A DNA stretch of 5,400 nt, taken from positions 6,948 to 12,347 of the forward strand of contig PBML01000014.1 in assembly GCA_002722645.1 (NCBI GenBank), read 5' to 3'. The DNA comes from Acidobacteriota bacterium. Its GTDB lineage: Bacteria > Acidobacteriota > UBA890. The position numbers and the translations under genes are program-made. The notes beneath the pieces were generated by a model. That model had not been told where the DNA came from and made no database searches. It saw only the letters and a list, made by a program, of their open reading frames with translations. This document shows, one piece after another, positions 5,340 through 5,400 of this stretch (within the stretch, counting starts at the first letter, position 1; each line of letters opens with the position of its first letter).

Positions 5340-5362
5340 TATCCTTTGACTGGCCTGGCAAG

Positions 5363-5400
5363 ATGTATCTATCTGATGAAGACGACTTGGTGGCCATGCG
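5363..5400 (+). CDS. Possible start of an ECF sigma factor (partial, runs off the right edge)
   Basis: An ATG at 5363 opens a frame reading MYLSDEDDLVAM followed by an incomplete or arginine codon. A start with an acidic S/TDE-D/E-LV pattern is typical of ECF sigma factors, where a GDExAF-type helix then follows. Only 12 complete codons and part of a thirteenth are visible, so this is a guess from a short motif. Divergent placement from a CpxRA-like operon fits an envelope-stress function. No clear Shine-Dalgarno precedes the ATG; the upstream GGCCTGG could be part of an RNA stem. An overlapping minus frame (stop at 5293-5295, open to the edge) is the competing reading. Confidence 0.35.
   Translation, partial: MYLSDEDDLVAM

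Larger units (their letters stand above)
4982..5362. other. Divergent regulatory / non-coding region
   Basis: This 381-base stretch separates the response regulator from the putative plus-strand gene at 5363. It contains the two CpxR-like boxes (5031-5045, 5063-5077), the repeats at 5008-5031 and the nested hairpin at 5256-5339. A 75-codon plus frame from TTG 5122 to 5349 crosses it. That frame has no Shine-Dalgarno, resembles no family I know and overlaps the hairpins, so I do not call it a gene. I could not identify a convincing -35/-10 pair for either direction, and no tRNA, tmRNA, SRP RNA or RNase P signature is visible. Confidence 0.6.

Noticed and set aside
5122..5349. 75-codon plus-strand frame starting with TTG
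   Set aside because: No Shine-Dalgarno, no recognisable domain, mixed low-quality codon use, and it crosses the nested hairpin at 5256-5339; more likely non-coding.
5293..5400. Minus-strand frame (C-terminal 35 residues ending ...SNQIRPL) entering from the right edge
   Set aside because: It stops inside the hairpin loop, has no family resemblance and competes with the more protein-like plus start at 5363. It cannot be excluded without sequence beyond 5400.

Overview
This window looks like a proteobacterial chromosome segment, moderately GC-rich by eye. The closest fit is a gammaproteobacterium: it has a CpxR/CpxA-like two-component pair and a LexA2-type SOS mutagenesis cassette. The taxonomic guess is inference from protein resemblance only. 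Every well-supported gene lies on the minus strand, so the window reads right to left. One probable gene fragment at the far right is on the plus strand.

Right edge to centre (5400 to 2635): a non-coding, divergent regulatory region (4982-5362) separates a possible plus-strand gene start at 5363 from an OmpR/CpxR-type response regulator (4202-4981) and its CpxA-type sensor histidine kinase (2635-4194). The 13 visible residues of the plus-strand gene resemble the first residues of an ECF sigma factor. The divergent region holds two 5-N5-5 direct repeats, one of them nearly the classical CpxR box. It also holds a strongly self-complementary segment (5256-5339) that could be a structured RNA leader, a small RNA or a small palindromic element. 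The pair probably senses envelope stress, autoregulates, and may control the divergent gene.

Centre to left edge (2542 to 1): a probable operon lexA - imuA - imuB, with imuB running off the left edge; in other genomes dnaE2 usually follows. LexA is a complete self-cleaving repressor (Ala95-Gly96 site, Ser128/Lys165 dyad). ImuA is a RecA-like accessory protein whose P-loop has decayed. ImuB is a Y-family polymerase relative that appears to lack the catalytic acidic residues. After DNA damage the products would load and support the error-prone polymerase DnaE2 for lesion bypass. Upstream of lexA is a perfect 10-bp inverted repeat (AAAACAGACA-TT-TGTCTGTTTT) lying between plausible -35 and -10 boxes. 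It is almost certainly the operator. Its sequence differs from the E. coli SOS box, and the LexA recognition helix differs at the matching positions.

The most interesting items are the unusual LexA operator with its altered recognition helix, the nested-hairpin element at 5256-5339 ahead of the putative sigma factor start, and the paired CpxR-like boxes.
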